Source of the DNA: UBA6244 sp963676875
GTDB lineage: Bacteria; Bacteroidota; Bacteroidia; Bacteroidales; F082
Assembly (NCBI GenBank): GCA_963676875.1
Contig: OY781436.1
Span: 3,534,001-3,598,000 of the forward strand
DNA length: 64,000 nucleotides
Direction: 5' to 3'
This document shows positions 1 through 8,397 of this stretch, one piece after another. A program made the translations under genes and the position numbers. Position 1 is the stretch's first letter, and the number at the start of each line of letters is the position of its first letter. Under the pieces are notes generated by a model. It did no database searches. It worked only from the letters and a program-made list of their open reading frames with translations, and was not told the DNA's origin.

Positions 1-380
1 TCCATCAAGCCTTTTTCGAGTAGTAGATTGTACCAGGAAAACACTTTTTTCATGTCCGATACATACACTGCATCTTTGTCGTAATCTGGTAATATGGATT
101 CAAACAACTTTTTAATGTCCTCGTTGCTGCTCTTTTTTGTATTGGCCACAGGCTTACCTTCGGTCGATTCAAAGATCTTCTTAAAAACTTTTTCCAAAGG
201 AATGTCTTCGCCTTCGGTATAAATACTTATTTCTTTCAGCGAACTCACTCGGTCGTGTGCAAAAGATGGTATTTTTTTACCATCGATAAGCGACTCAATT
301 ATCAGGTTGTTTTTTGCTTCGCCAACCATGCGGTACAAACCGGGTTTTCCGGTTACAGATAAGATTTTACTTAAATCCAT
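1..380 (-). CDS. DUF5606 domain protein (partial, 3' end outside window)
   Basis: The N-terminal 126 residues are visible, starting at the ATG complementary to 378-380 (MDLSKILSVTGKPGLYRMV). The order of features (a conserved SKIL..GKPGLY start, then an IIESLIDGKKIPSF segment, a short EISIYT strand and a lysine-rich helical tail) matches the Bacteroidota-restricted DUF5606 family as I remember it. These are small cytoplasmic proteins of unknown function. There is no signal peptide or membrane segment. The gene is divergent from the TPR lipoprotein gene, with about 140 bp between the two starts. The carboxyl end lies beyond position 1, so length and any C-terminal domain cannot be judged. Confidence 0.8.
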   Translation of the reverse strand, partial: MDLSKILSVTGKPGLYRMVGEAKNNLIIESLIDGKKIPSFAHDRVSSLKEISIYTEGEDIPLEKVFKKIFESTEGKPVANTKKSSNEDIKKLFESILPDYDKDAVYVSDMKKVFSWYNLLLEKGLM

Positions 381-488
381 ATATTAAAAATTTGTGCAAA
401 AATAGCTTTTTTAAACAAATTTCAATGCAAAATTTCGAGGTAAGGCCAGAATGAACCCATTGCAGCCCCTGTATTGAATTTTTGTAGT

Positions 489-496
489 TACCTTTG
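489..496 (+). promoter_or_regulatory. -7 box (TACCTTTG) of the TPR lipoprotein gene
   Basis: It matches the Bacteroidota TAnnTTTG -7 consensus, 25 bp upstream of the ATG at 521. It overlaps a possible TTG start at 494, which argues that translation starts at 521 instead. No TTTG at a good -33 spacing was found. Confidence 0.5.
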
Positions 497-520
497 CCAC
501 TTTTTACGAAAACAATAGGA

Positions 521-1408
521 ATGAACAGATGGATGTGGGGGATACTGATCCTCGTAGTGCTGATGGCAAGTTGTACCACCGGAACCAAAATGAATAAATC
601 AAAGGTTTCGGCCAGTCAATTTTATCAAAGAGGGGATTATGCCCAAGCTTTAGCCTTGTGGCAAAGTGAACTGGATGGATGTGCGAAAAAGGGTATGGTT
701 GATAATTGTCCGGTCAATACACCTGCAGCTTTCGCTTATATTAAATTAGGGAACGACCAAAAAGCGATCGAATTACTTAAAAGAGCCGCCTATACCAACA
801 CCGCTCCCGACAGTGCCTACCTGGCTTTGGCCGATATTTATCATCGTGAGGATAACCTCAGTCTTGAAATGCTTTCCCTACAGGATTACGTGTCTCATTT
901 CCCCAAAGGTAAGGAGTTAAACATGGTGAATTCACGCTTGTTTAAAATTTATGTTAAAAGCCAAAACTGGGAATCAGCTGAAAATCAATGGACAACGCTG
1001 TTGCCTAAATATAAGGAAGATAGGGAATATTTACACGACTATTTTACCATCAATCAGGCATTGAAGAATGATGAGGTTTGTGATAGTGTAGCCGAAAATT
1101 TACTCGAAATTAATGGTAATGACGTACTGGCACTGAGTTGGTTGGGGAAAAAGTATTACCGATTGGCCGAAGATGCCTACCAAAGCGAGATGAAGGCTTA
1201 CGAGGACAACAAAACACGAAAGCAATATGCCAAATTATTAAAAGCACTGGACCAAATTACCATCACCTACCAAACGTCACTCAAGTATTTTAAAACCTTG
1301 TACAAACTAGTGCCTGAACCCGCTACTGCCAATTACCTCAGCCATATTTACAACCGTTTGAGCGACAAGGAAAAGGCTGAATATTACGGCAAACTGGCTG
1401 AAAAATAA
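521..1408 (+). CDS. TPR-like repeat lipoprotein
   Basis: A 295-residue protein starting MNRWMWGILILVVLMASC, a lipoprotein signal whose lipobox ends LMASC, so it is probably anchored in the cell envelope. The rest is helical, with degenerate tetratricopeptide-like pairs (QFYQRGDYAQALALWQSEL, AFAYIKLGNDQKAIELLKRA, AYLALADIYHREDN, and a last one near ANYLSHIYNRLSDKEKAEYY), which suggests a protein-interaction scaffold. No enzymatic motif is visible. The start at 521 is preferred over an upstream TTG at 494 because the latter falls inside the promoter. The gene converges with purB, the two stop codons being only 2 bp apart. The exact function is unknown. Confidence 0.8.
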   Translation: MNRWMWGILILVVLMASCTTGTKMNKSKVSASQFYQRGDYAQALALWQSELDGCAKKGMVDNCPVNTPAAFAYIKLGNDQKAIELLKRAAYTNTAPDSAYLALADIYHREDNLSLEMLSLQDYVSHFPKGKELNMVNSRLFKIYVKSQNWESAENQWTTLLPKYKEDREYLHDYFTINQALKNDEVCDSVAENLLEINGNDVLALSWLGKKYYRLAEDAYQSEMKAYEDNKTRKQYAKLLKALDQITITYQTSLKYFKTLYKLVPEPATANYLSHIYNRLSDKEKAEYYGKLAEK

Positions 1409-1410
1409 AA

Positions 1411-2763
1411 CTATACTAGGGTAAGTCCGGTGTAGTTTTCAGGTCGAATGGCCAACAACTCTTCTTTTACTCCATTGGAAACATTCAAACTCAGGATGAA
1501 ATTCCGCATGGACGTTTCTGTAATTTTTTCGTTGGTTCGGGTGAGGGCTTTCAGCGCTTCATAAGGGTTGGGATAGTTCTCGCGCCGGAGGATGGTTTGA
1601 ATGCCCTCGGCCACCACCGCCCAGTTGTTTTCGAGGTCGGCGGCAATTTTTTCATCGTTAAGAAGTAATTTTCCCAAACCTTTTTGAATGGAAGAAATGG
1701 CAATCATCATGTGTGCGATGAGCGTGCCCACATTGCGCGTAACGGTGGAGTCGGTGAGGTCGCGTTGTAATCTGGAGATGGGTAACTTTTCAGCCAGGTG
1801 GTGCAAAAGGGCATTGGCCAGACCCAGGTTACCTTCGGCATTTTCAAAATCAATGGGGTTTACTTTGTGGGGCATGGCCGATGAGCCCACTTCTCCGGTT
1901 TTTATCTTTTGTTTGAAATAATCCATTGAAATGTAGGTCCAGATATCGCGGCACAAATCCAGCAGGATGGTGTTGATACGCATCAATCCATGAAAATAAG
2001 CTGCCAGATAATCGTAATGCTCAATTTGAGTGGTAGTTTTTTGTCGATGAATTTTGAGTGTTTTCTTCACGAAGTTACAGGCAAAATCTTCCCAATCTAT
2101 CTGTGGGTAGGCTACCACATGGGCGTTCATGGCACCTGTAGCACCGCCAAATTTTCCGGAAAAGGGGACGTCGGCCAACATCATCAGTTGGTTTTCCAGT
2201 CGTTCGCAAAACACATAAATTTCCTTACCCAGTTTGGTGGGCGATGCCGGTTGTCCGTGGGTACGAGCCAAAAGGCTGATATCACGCCATTTGTAGCTGC
2301 GGGTGTTAATTTCATCCAGCAAATCTTCCAAGGCCGGAAGTAACAATTCACGGTGAGCATCACGCATCATCATGGGAAGCGCCGTGTTGTTGATGTCCTG
2401 AGAGGTGAGCCCAAAGTGCACAAATTCTTTGTATTCGGAGAGTCCCATTTTTTCCATTTGGCCTTTCACGAAATATTCCACTGCTTTCACGTCGTGGTTG
2501 GTGGTTTTTTCAATTTCTTTAATGGTCCGCGCATCATCTTCGGTGAAATCAACCACCAGCTTACGCATTTGCTCAAACTGCTTTTTAGTCAAGCTTTCTA
2601 AACCGGGCAAAGGAATCTTGCAAAGTGCGATAAAATATTCCACTTCCACTTTTACGCGGTACTTAAAAAGGGCAAATTCCGAGAAATACATCGACAGTTC
2701 GTGGGTTTTTCCGTGATACCTGCCATCTATGGGCGAAACAGCTGTAAGGGGTGATAAGTCCAT
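1411..2763 (-). CDS. purB: adenylosuccinate lyase
   Basis: A 450-residue member of the fumarase/aspartase superfamily. The signature SSAMPHKVNPIDFEN lies near residue 295 and contains the flexible-loop catalytic serine. LTAVSPIDGRY at the N-terminus, TTNHDVKAVEYF and the catalytic-histidine region ARTHGQPASPTKLGKE are typical of the longer, E. coli-like PurB (about 456 residues). It cleaves SAICAR to AICAR plus fumarate and adenylosuccinate to AMP plus fumarate, so it acts twice in purine synthesis, in the cytosol. The start MDLSPLTAVSPIDGRY agrees with the family N-terminus. It is a stand-alone gene, and no other pur genes are in the window. Confidence 0.97.
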   Translation of the reverse strand: MDLSPLTAVSPIDGRYHGKTHELSMYFSEFALFKYRVKVEVEYFIALCKIPLPGLESLTKKQFEQMRKLVVDFTEDDARTIKEIEKTTNHDVKAVEYFVKGQMEKMGLSEYKEFVHFGLTSQDINNTALPMMMRDAHRELLLPALEDLLDEINTRSYKWRDISLLARTHGQPASPTKLGKEIYVFCERLENQLMMLADVPFSGKFGGATGAMNAHVVAYPQIDWEDFACNFVKKTLKIHRQKTTTQIEHYDYLAAYFHGLMRINTILLDLCRDIWTYISMDYFKQKIKTGEVGSSAMPHKVNPIDFENAEGNLGLANALLHHLAEKLPISRLQRDLTDSTVTRNVGTLIAHMMIAISSIQKGLGKLLLNDEKIAADLENNWAVVAEGIQTILRRENYPNPYEALKALTRTNEKITETSMRNFILSLNVSNGVKEELLAIRPENYTGLTLV

Positions 2764-2942
2764 CTTGAATTTTTTTGTAAAAGTAGGAAAATCTGGTCAG
2801 CGGGCAAGTAATCGGGGAGGGAATAAGGAATGAGTTTTTCGGGAATCGTATTGAATTCTCCGTAATTTTTTTGAACAGAATAAATCACACTTTTCATTTA
2901 ATAAATGGTACAAAACAAGGTTAACTCGCAATTTTTTGATGA

Positions 2943-2977
2943 TTTGTCTTTAAACATTGTCCTTATGTTTATCTTTG
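2943..2977 (+). promoter_or_regulatory. candidate promoter of the DUF5808 gene
   Basis: TTTG at 2943-2946 and TATCTTTG (TAnnTTTG) at 2970-2977, separated by 23 bp, slightly longer than the usual 19-21. The ATG at 3007 lies 29 bp downstream of the -7 box. Confidence 0.5.
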
Positions 2978-3006
2978 AATGACAATCAATCAACAAATAA
3001 TTTATC

Positions 3007-3198
3007 ATGGCAGATTTAAATTCACAAAATCCCAACAATTGGAAAGGGATCTTTTATTTTAACAAGAAAGATTCCCGTGTGGTGGTTCCCAAACAAAACC
3101 CTGCCTTCGGTTGGACTTTCAATATGGCCAATCCGTTGACTTGGTTGGGGATTATCGCCATTTTTGCCATCGCCATCCTATTTACCATGTTTTTCTAG
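3007..3198 (+). CDS. DUF5808-like small membrane protein
   Basis: A 63-residue protein. The N-terminal half contains NWKGIFYFNKKDSRVVVPKQ, and the centre a GWTFNMANP segment, which resembles the DUF5808 motif in which a short hydrophilic domain precedes the membrane. The C-terminus is one hydrophobic helix of about 18 residues (LGIIAIFAIAILFTMFF). It has no cysteine or catalytic signature. The family function is unknown; related segments occur next to DUF1648-type membrane proteins, but no such gene is seen here. A clear promoter upstream and an uninterrupted reading frame support that it is real. Confidence 0.75.
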   Translation: MADLNSQNPNNWKGIFYFNKKDSRVVVPKQNPAFGWTFNMANPLTWLGIIAIFAIAILFTMFF

Positions 3199-3253
3199 TT
3201 ATCAGCGGTGATGAAGGCATTCCAATAATCTGGTGTGTTACAACCAAATTAAT

Positions 3254-4117
3254 TTACTTGCCTTGCTCCCAATCTTCCGGAGTTTCTGCCACACGAATGG
3301 TGTAAGTGGAGGGATATGCAGCAAAATATCCCACTGCATCCACTTCCACATTGGAGTTTACATTGGCTGCAGGGCCACTAAATAAGGGATTCTTGGATTG
3401 AATTTCTTCCTGAACACTAAGAATGAAATCATAGTATTCCTTGGTAATATTCGACAACACAAGCGTAATTGTGTCACCCGGAGCAACCTCATCCTTGTTA
3501 AGAACCTGAACCACAGCGCCATTGGTTTGACTTCCGTTAAATAGTTTGTCTTCAGAAACAACCTTGCGCTGGATGCTGTCGGTTATCAGTACCCCATTGT
3601 TAATGGCATCAAAAAGGTAATAGTCCACCGAAGGAGGTTCAGTTGCGTATAAGTGCACCAACCAGCGTTCCCATCGTGGATTGTATTCCAGGGTAATGGA
3701 GTCGATGTCGGTAGTTTGGTGGGGCATGGTTTCCATCGAACGATAGTTCCGGCTCTGGTTGACGGCCTCTTGCAGTTCGATGTCGAGTTGATAGGTGGAC
3801 TCAGGAACTCCCACAAAACCCTCCGGAGCAACGTAGTATCCGGGGTTCTGACTGTCTTCGGTAAAAATAACCGTTGAATCTCCGGTGGTAATTTGAACAA
3901 CAGCTCCCGACACGGTGGGCGGAGTGTTGTTATAAAAATAATCACTGGTTTTGGTTAGTTTGATGTATTGTTTTCCAGCTTCTGGTGTAATATAACCTTC
4001 CACAGCGAGGCGCACGTATGTTTGATCCAGATCAATGTCGATGCGCTCGGTACAGGCGGACATGGCCATTATCACCAGTGCCAAAGTCAGTAGTTGTAGA
4101 TGAGGTAGTTTCTTCAT
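3254..4117 (-). CDS. DUF4249 domain lipoprotein
   Basis: A 287-residue exported protein with a lipobox (LVIMAMSAC) near residue 21. It then shows the typical DUF4249 opening: the RIDIDLD segment, LAVEGYITPEAGKQYIKLTKTSDYF, a carboxypeptidase-regulatory-like beta sandwich, and a final WEQGK. In Bacteroidota DUF4249 proteins are usually encoded directly after a SusC-like TonB-dependent receptor, as here (2-bp gap), and are thought to be surface or periplasmic partners of the receptor. The substrate is not known. It is the last gene of a three-gene minus-strand operon. Confidence 0.88.
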   Translation of the reverse strand: MKKLPHLQLLTLALVIMAMSACTERIDIDLDQTYVRLAVEGYITPEAGKQYIKLTKTSDYFYNNTPPTVSGAVVQITTGDSTVIFTEDSQNPGYYVAPEGFVGVPESTYQLDIELQEAVNQSRNYRSMETMPHQTTDIDSITLEYNPRWERWLVHLYATEPPSVDYYLFDAINNGVLITDSIQRKVVSEDKLFNGSQTNGAVVQVLNKDEVAPGDTITLVLSNITKEYYDFILSVQEEIQSKNPLFSGPAANVNSNVEVDAVGYFAAYPSTYTIRVAETPEDWEQGK

Positions 4118-4119
4118 GA

Positions 4120-6480
4120 TCAGAATTTGAAATTGTAAGTAAACGAAGGAATGATGCCAAAAAGATAGGTAGATTCGGCATATGTAACGTCCGGGTTGTT
4201 CGGATCGCTTTGAAAATTAATAACATACGGGTTTTTTCGGTTATAGGCATTGTAAAGCGATACATTGAATTCGCTGTGCCACTTTTTCTCTGGTTTGTAT
4301 TTTTCTCGCCATGTAACGCTCACGTCGAGGCGGTGATAGTCGGGCATGCGATAGCTGTTGCGTTTTGAATACACGGGAACAGTGGTGTTTCCATATTCAA
4401 AGCGTCCGACAGGAAAGGTAACCGGATTCCCTGTGGAATATACCCAGGTAAAGCCAAAACTAACCCGTTGATTCAGGTCGTAGTTCATCACCACCGAAAC
4501 ATCGTTGGGGCGATCGTAAGGTGCTGAATATTCGTTCCCATTGTTGATTCCTTCAATCTTGCGAAAGGCACGTGAGTAGGTGTAACTAACCCAACCACTG
4601 AGTTTTCCGCTCACCTTCTTGATCATTAACTCGGCGCCATATCCATGGTCTTTGCCAAAAAGCAGTTCCCCGTCAAAATATTTATTGAGCAGGAGGTCGG
4701 CATGGTCGCGGTAATCGATGGCATTGTCGGCGAATTTGTAATAGACTTCCAGCGAGGTTTCAAACATATTCTCTTTGAAATTCCTGAAATAACCCAAGGC
4801 AAATTGCTGTCCGTACTGTGGTTTTACGTTCGGACTGCTTGGAAACCAAATGTGTAATGGTGAGCCGGCTGTGGAATTCTGGGCCTGTTGAATGTATTGG
4901 GTGTTTTTGCTGTAACTGGCTTTCAGTGAGCTTGTTTCGTTGAGAAGAAAAACGATACCCAATCGGGGTTCCAAGCCGTTATAGCTATTGAAAAAGTCTC
5001 CGCTCGAATAGCTTGTGGAATCGATGGGCGAACCTTGATTGTCAAATTGGTAGATGGTTCCGGGGCCAATGTTGTTGAACATGGAAAACCTAAGACCATA
5101 TTTGAGAATGATGCGCGACCCAACTTTTTGCTCATTGGCAACAAATGCAGCACTTTCCAATGCATATTGCTTGTTGAGTTCGTATTTGGTAATGAACGAC
5201 TCATCGCCGGTACCTTCAATCACACCGGGAAAAAAGCTGTGAAAAAGGGTGGAATAGCCAAAGGTGATGGTATTGTTTGGGTTGGCATACCATTGAAAAT
5301 CTTCACGTAAGTTGTAATCATCCAACGATGAGGTCCAATTGAAACCATTGGCGGAATTTTCGGGTACACCCAAATTGTAATTAAACCTGCTGGCCACGAA
5401 GGTAAAACTGGAGAAAAGTTTTTCGTTAAACAAATGATTCCACCTTATAGTACCTGTGGCATTTCCCCAATTCATTTTGAAAAAACCACTTTTAAATACA
5501 TCTTTTCCAAAATATCCCGACAAAAACAAATGGTTTTTTTCGTTGATGGTGTAGTTGATTTTGGTGTTTAAGTCGTAGAAATACAGGATGTTGTTTTTGA
5601 TGTCTTCGTTGGGAGAAAACCGCAAAAAGAGGTCGGCATACGACCTGCGACCGGCCACCATAAAAGAAGCTTTGTCTTCCACGATTGGGCCTTCTAAAAG
5701 CAACCTACTGCTAATCAGTCCTATGCCTCCGTTGCCATGAAATCCCTTGGAATTGCCATCTTTCATTCGGACATCAATAAGCGACGCCAACCTTCCTCCG
5801 TATTTGGCCGGGAGGTCGCCTTTGTACAATTCCACACTTTTTACGGCATCGTTGTTAAACACAGAGAAAAACCCCATAAGGTGGCCGGCATTGTAAACGG
5901 TGGCTTCGTCGAGTAGGATGAGGTTTTGGTCGGGACTTCCACCCCGTACACTCAGCCCTGACGACCCTTCTGCCACGAATTTCACACCCGGCATCAGTTG
6001 TAGGGCTTTTATCAAATCCACTTCGCCCATCAGTGCCGGTATGGACTGGATGGTTTTGGCCGAAATGGAATTGACACTCATTTGTGCGTCCACCACATTT
6101 TCGTTTTTGGCTTGTCCTGTAATCTCCACTTCCTGTAGATCTTGGGCGCTGCTTTTAAGCTCAATGTTCAGTGACGTGTCTTCCGACAAATCGACGGTTA
6201 TTTCACTGTCGGCATAACCCAAAAACGAACAAACCAGTCGGTATTTGCCCGCGGGGAGTGTAATGCTGTAAAAGCCGTAAATATTGGCAGAGGTTCCTGT
6301 TTTTAAATCAGGAATATATACCGTGGCTCCGGGAAGCGATTCACCGTTTTCCCTGTCGGTGATGTAGCCACTCAGCGTGTTTCCCTTAAGGTTTTCTTCG
6401 CCTTGGGAAAGGCCGGGTAATAGCCAGAATACCAATAACAACAATAAGGTTAGGGATGTATTGATTTGTTTTCTCATCAA
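4120..6480 (-). CDS. TonB-dependent receptor with carboxypeptidase-regulatory N-domain
   Basis: A 786-residue outer-membrane receptor. A signal peptide (residues about 1-27) is followed by a CarboxypepD_reg-like domain (about 35-120; LSGYITDRENGESLPGATV), a plug domain (about 130-240; the RGGSPDQNLILLDEATVYN segment and the GDLPAKYGGRLASLIDVRM segment) and a beta-barrel ending in an aromatic strand (FTYNFKF). It imports an unknown large ligand using TonB-ExbBD energy. The upstream lipoprotein gene ends 4 bp before the start and the DUF4249 gene follows 2 bp after the stop, so the three are translationally close and probably form one functional unit. It lacks the SusC length (about 1000 residues) and has no SusD partner. 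Confidence 0.93.
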   Translation of the reverse strand: MMRKQINTSLTLLLLLVFWLLPGLSQGEENLKGNTLSGYITDRENGESLPGATVYIPDLKTGTSANIYGFYSITLPAGKYRLVCSFLGYADSEITVDLSEDTSLNIELKSSAQDLQEVEITGQAKNENVVDAQMSVNSISAKTIQSIPALMGEVDLIKALQLMPGVKFVAEGSSGLSVRGGSPDQNLILLDEATVYNAGHLMGFFSVFNNDAVKSVELYKGDLPAKYGGRLASLIDVRMKDGNSKGFHGNGGIGLISSRLLLEGPIVEDKASFMVAGRRSYADLFLRFSPNEDIKNNILYFYDLNTKINYTINEKNHLFLSGYFGKDVFKSGFFKMNWGNATGTIRWNHLFNEKLFSSFTFVASRFNYNLGVPENSANGFNWTSSLDDYNLREDFQWYANPNNTITFGYSTLFHSFFPGVIEGTGDESFITKYELNKQYALESAAFVANEQKVGSRIILKYGLRFSMFNNIGPGTIYQFDNQGSPIDSTSYSSGDFFNSYNGLEPRLGIVFLLNETSSLKASYSKNTQYIQQAQNSTAGSPLHIWFPSSPNVKPQYGQQFALGYFRNFKENMFETSLEVYYKFADNAIDYRDHADLLLNKYFDGELLFGKDHGYGAELMIKKVSGKLSGWVSYTYSRAFRKIEGINNGNEYSAPYDRPNDVSVVMNYDLNQRVSFGFTWVYSTGNPVTFPVGRFEYGNTTVPVYSKRNSYRMPDYHRLDVSVTWREKYKPEKKWHSEFNVSLYNAYNRKNPYVINFQSDPNNPDVTYAESTYLFGIIPSFTYNFKF

Positions 6481-6484
6481 ATTT

Positions 6485-7483
6485 TTAATTTAAACCAATG
6501 GTTAATTCAAGGATGTCGGAGGTGCCATCGTCGTTGTCGCAAACGGAAATTGCCCGGTATTGGCCTTCACCGAGAATTTTACTGATGGTGATGCCTTCCA
6601 GTTTTTTGGCAACAGGTTGATTATCTTTCGACAAACGCACCAATGAAAAAACACCTTTGCTCATTTTGCAGAGAGGGATATAACCCACATAACTTCCCAA
6701 TACTTCGCCATCGGCCTGGGCACTTGCCGTATTTTCCAAAGAGGCAGTAAAAAGAATTCCTGAATGGTCGGGAGCAATGCATGCACCTGAAAAACCCGAA
6801 GAAACATGGTCATCTTTTGGCAAATCGAAGTAATACAAGGCAAAGTCAGGCAATATGGTGTTATGTTGGAAGTAGTTAAAAAACTCATTACGAGGGATTC
6901 TTGCCACGAAATTACGGGTCACATTTCCGCGTTGGAGCAGATAAACATGCTGATTGTCGATGGCCAGCCCTTCCAGATTGAGTTGTTTGGAATCGATTTG
7001 GGTACGCTGAATAATTTTATTGTAAAGTCGGCGGATGTTCTTTTTATAAACCATCCGTTCTCCGGTCAAAGAAATCAGGTAGGCTGTATCGCGCGAAATC
7101 TCACGCGAACCGCTGGGCAGCACCAATGCCATATATTCATCGTTTAGTTCTAGTATTTCCATGGACTCGAAATCTGCCTTGATGCTTCCGGGAGTTCGTC
7201 CGTTTACCAGACTGTCGATGTTGCTCAACCTATCTCTGTGGGTAATTTGGTAATTTTTGTCGAGTTCGTACAGCCATGGCACATCATCACCGGCCAAATA
7301 TATTTGGTCGTGATAAAACCAAACCGCGGAAGCGGAGGATAGGTCGCTGAGATGTGTTTGATGGTCCAACGTTGCAGTAATATTATATTTGTTACAAGGC
7401 TTGCAGCCTCCGATTACTACTAATAACAATGAAAAAGCCAAAAGGTTTAAAAATTTCATTGGATTTTGTATTTTTATTTTCAT
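6485..7483 (-). CDS. lipoprotein resembling DUF6929 (beta-propeller-like)
   Basis: A 332-residue protein with a lipoprotein signal; the lipobox VIGGC ends near residue 27. The region after it (LSSASAVWFYHDQIYLAGDDVPWLYELD) looks like the opening blade of the DUF6929-type propeller family, in which a stored display of accumulated status is predicted; the family assignment is from memory and moderate. Later blades contain GLAIDNQHVYLLQRGN and FSGACIAPDHSGILFTASLE. The start at 7483 is chosen because a GGAGAA lies 12 nt upstream on the coding strand; an internal ATG at 7459 is the alternative. It is the first gene of the operon with the TonB receptor and DUF4249 protein. Confidence 0.7.
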   Translation of the reverse strand: MKIKIQNPMKFLNLLAFSLLLVVIGGCKPCNKYNITATLDHQTHLSDLSSASAVWFYHDQIYLAGDDVPWLYELDKNYQITHRDRLSNIDSLVNGRTPGSIKADFESMEILELNDEYMALVLPSGSREISRDTAYLISLTGERMVYKKNIRRLYNKIIQRTQIDSKQLNLEGLAIDNQHVYLLQRGNVTRNFVARIPRNEFFNYFQHNTILPDFALYYFDLPKDDHVSSGFSGACIAPDHSGILFTASLENTASAQADGEVLGSYVGYIPLCKMSKGVFSLVRLSKDNQPVAKKLEGITISKILGEGQYRAISVCDNDDGTSDILELTIGLN

Positions 7484-7585
7484 ATTTATTCTTCTCCAAT
7501 CTTATTTACTATCCACAAGTGTAGTTTTCTCCGAAACAAAGAGGCCTTGGGTTAGAAATGGGTTAATAACTTCCCTTCAGGGCTG

Positions 7586-7593
7586 CAAAAGTA
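7586..7593 (-). promoter_or_regulatory. -7 box (TACTTTTG) of the lipoprotein-TonB-DUF4249 operon
   Basis: On the minus strand TACTTTTG fits TAnnTTTG and would leave a leader of about 100 nt before the ATG at 7483. No good TTTG -33 box was seen. I saw no riboswitch in the leader. Confidence 0.4.
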
Positions 7594-7681
7594 ATGGGTA
7601 AATATCAACTAACGGTTAAATAAGTAAAAATTGTGTGTTGATTGCTAAAAATGACCAACTTATAAAAGGGCACATTATTTG

Positions 7682-7689
7682 TACATTTG
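7682..7689 (+). promoter_or_regulatory. -7 box (TACATTTG) of the rhomboid gene
   Basis: It matches TAnnTTTG and ends 24 bp before the ATG at 7714. It overlaps a TTG start candidate at 7687, which supports the ATG at 7714 as the true start. Confidence 0.45.
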
Positions 7690-7713
7690 ACGCCATATCT
7701 GTTATTCACTTCC

Positions 7714-8373
7714 ATGATGGTTAAAGAAAAAAAACGTTTTGTCGCTGCACTTTTGCCTCCCATTTACCTGTTGGCAATCATGTGGTTGATTAAATTATTG
7801 GAAGTTATTTTTGATTTCGATTTGGGGTTTTTGGGAACATATCCACTGACAATTAAAGGTTTGCCCGGTATCGCTTTGATGCCATTTGTTCATGGTGGAT
7901 GGAAACATTTAATGGCCAATTCGGTATCGTTTTTGGTACTGTCCACCGCCTTGTTTTATTTTTATCGTGATATTTCGTGGAAGGTATTGCTGGGTATTTG
8001 GTTGCTCTCAGGCATATGGGTTTGGTTTGGTGGTCGGCCATCATGGCATATTGGCGCCAGCGGTGTCATTTATGGTTTGTCGGCTTTCCTGTTTTTTAGT
8101 GGAGTTATCCGTCAGGTAAAGGGGTTGGCCGCGTTATCGCTGGTGGTGGCTTTCCTTTACGGAAGTATGATTTGGGGCGTATTTCCCGATTTCTTTCCCA
8201 AGGAAAAAAATATTAGTTGGGAAGGACATCTGGGTGGTTTTATCTCCGGAATTATCATGGCCATTTATTACCGCACACAAGGTCCACAGCGTCGCAAATA
8301 CAGTTGGGAAATGGAAGATTACGAAGAAGAACAGGACGGCGAAAACCCTTATTGGATTTCAAATCATACCTAA
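7714..8373 (+). CDS. rhomboid family intramembrane serine protease
   Basis: A 219-residue polytopic membrane protein. The rhomboid catalytic serine motif GASG is at residues 114-117 (Ser116) and the catalytic histidine is His172 in EGHLGGFISG. The amino-proximal HGGWKHLMANS segment matches the usual HxxWxHLxxN membrane motif. There are about six hydrophobic helices, and a charged acidic tail (EMEDYEEEQDGE) follows the last one. It should cleave transmembrane substrates within the inner membrane; its substrate is unknown. It converges with pyrG, with 24 bp between the stop codons. Confidence 0.93.
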   Translation: MMVKEKKRFVAALLPPIYLLAIMWLIKLLEVIFDFDLGFLGTYPLTIKGLPGIALMPFVHGGWKHLMANSVSFLVLSTALFYFYRDISWKVLLGIWLLSGIWVWFGGRPSWHIGASGVIYGLSAFLFFSGVIRQVKGLAALSLVVAFLYGSMIWGVFPDFFPKEKNISWEGHLGGFISGIIMAIYYRTQGPQRRKYSWEMEDYEEEQDGENPYWISNHT

Positions 8374-8397
8374 GAAATTCCTGATAAATAAACCAAA

